Assembly (NCBI GenBank): GCA_022758945.1
Contig: JAEMQE010000025.1
Location: 1 to 23,946, forward strand
Direction: 5' to 3'
Length of the DNA stretch: 23,946 nt
Origin: Lentimicrobium sp.
GTDB taxonomy: Bacteria; Bacteroidota; Bacteroidia; Flavobacteriales; Flavobacteriaceae
This document shows, in pieces, positions 23,402 through 23,946 of this stretch. A program made the position numbers and the translations under genes. The notes beneath the pieces are model-generated. The model did no database searches, was not told the DNA's origin, and saw only the letters and a program-made list of their open reading frames with translations. How positions within the stretch are numbered: position 1 is the first letter of the stretch; each line of letters opens with the position of its first letter.

Positions 23402-23411
23402 ATAACAAGAT

Positions 23412-23439
23412 TTTGATTATAAAGATAAAATTAATTTTG
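23412..23439 (+). promoter_or_regulatory. Possible promoter of the glycogen-binding-like protein gene
   Basis: TTTG at 23412-23415 is followed after 16 bases by TAATTTTG at 23432-23439, close to the TTTG/TAnnTTTG form. It would give a 5' leader of about 195 bases before the ATG at 23641. The gap also contains a direct repeat (AATCCAAT followed by AAATTTA, at 23509 and 23527) and a hairpin at 23581-23598. Confidence 0.4.
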
Positions 23440-23580
23440 AAATTTCATTATTTTTAATCCAAGATTATTCAAAGAGAAAACGTTTTCCAGTTTAGAATAT
23501 AGAAATTTAATCCAATAAAATTTAGGAATCCAATTAAAATTTAAGAAGGTTTTTGCCAAACTCCTAAAACTTCATCTCAG

Positions 23581-23598
23581 CTATTGATTGTTCAATAG
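23581..23598 (+). promoter_or_regulatory. Leader hairpin before the glycogen-binding-like protein gene
   Basis: A perfect 7-bp stem (CTATTGA/TCAATAG) with a TTGT loop, 42 bases before the ATG at 23641. It has no T-run, so it is not a terminator; it may act on mRNA stability or translation, or be chance. Confidence 0.3.
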
Positions 23599-23640
23599 AA
23601 TTTGTTTCCTTTGCCCCATAATTCTAAAAATGAAATAGTT

Positions 23641-23937
23641 ATGTCAATAAAGAAACAAGTTATAAAAACAAAACCGGTTTGTAAAGTTACATTTTCGGTA
23701 GAAGCAAAAGAAGCAAATAGTGCATCAGTAGTTGGAGATTTCAATAATTGGAATCCAGCAGAAGGCGAGTTGTCAAAATTGAAAAACGGAACTTTCAAAG
23801 GAGTTTTTGATTTAGCAAAAGACGCATCTTACGAATTCAAGTACCTGATTGATGGTGCTTATGTAAACGAAAGCGAAGCGGATTCTTTCAAATGGAATGA
23901 ATTTGCAGGAACTGAAAACGGTGTTTTAACTGTTTAA
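23641..23937 (+). CDS. Small isoamylase early set / AMPK-type glycogen-binding domain protein
   Basis: The protein is a 98-residue single domain. It has the immunoglobulin-like E-set fold with carbohydrate-binding pattern: VTFSVEAKEANSASVVGDFN, NNWNP (carbohydrate-contacting Trp), then YEFKYLIDGAYV. This matches the N-terminal domain of branching enzymes and the AMPK beta-subunit glycogen-binding module, here without any catalytic domain. Stand-alone forms are common in flavobacteria, as far as I know. The ATG at 23641 is chosen over the frame extension to 23602, whose upstream residues do not belong to the fold. The substrate and partner are unknown. Confidence 0.88.
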   Translation: MSIKKQVIKTKPVCKVTFSVEAKEANSASVVGDFNNWNPAEGELSKLKNGTFKGVFDLAKDASYEFKYLIDGAYVNESEADSFKWNEFAGTENGVLTV

Positions 23938-23946
23938 TCTTCTTTT

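Overview
The window is a stretch of chromosome from a member of the Bacteroidota, most likely Flavobacterium or a close relative. The reasons are low G+C, a type IX secretion (T9SS) C-terminal sorting domain, PorT/SprT, a lipoprotein TamA-like protein (TamL), an AccD without the usual zinc cysteines, and the gene order purH-mreB-mreC-mreD-mrdA-rodA. Start codons lack Shine-Dalgarno sequences. Several intergenic regions carry TAnnTTTG-type -7 elements, the Bacteroidota promoter form. No rRNA, tRNA, CRISPR array, intact insertion sequence or phage gene was seen.

Layout. At 1-423 is the 3' end of a T9SS cargo gene (+), closed by a strong terminator. At 904-3472 on the minus strand lie surE, a small membrane protein gene and lpxB. 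At 3668-5941 (+) is a tail-specific protease, possibly preceded by a tiny overlapping ORF and followed by a near-perfect terminator. At 6112-6285 is a decayed 3' remnant of a DNA/RNA non-specific endonuclease gene. At 6334-13533 (minus) is a compact purH-mreB-mreC-mreD-mrdA-rodA cluster with overlapping stop/start codons. At 13698-14951 (+) is a MacB/FtsX-type permease, followed by an unrecognised AT-rich four-helix membrane protein gene. At 15531-20157 (minus) run tamL, fbaA and accD. At 20195-20932 (+) is a SpoU-class RNA methyltransferase. At 21070-22522 (minus) are ubiE/menG and porT, one base apart. At 22571-23401 (minus) are a 2TM-domain protein gene and folA. At 23641-23937 (+) is a small glycogen-binding-like (isoamylase early set) protein.

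The common theme is growth of the cell envelope: lipid A (LpxB), the elongasome (MreBCD, PBP2, RodA), outer-membrane protein or lipid handling (TamL), fatty-acid precursor supply (AccD), T9SS export (PorT and a cargo protein) and envelope proteolysis (Prc). Core metabolism genes (purH, fbaA, folA, ubiE, surE) are mixed in.

The most interesting structure is between the genes. Short arrays with a strict 7-nt period (CAG followed by four bases) occur in three gaps, and in two of them the arrays form inverted arms. A second family of GTG-containing 8-10-nt repeats occurs in at least four places, including both sides of lpxB. One heptad array supplies the last codons and the stop of the RNA methyltransferase gene. 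Another forms the whole leader in front of accD. These are more regular than ordinary terminators and deserve a genome-wide search.
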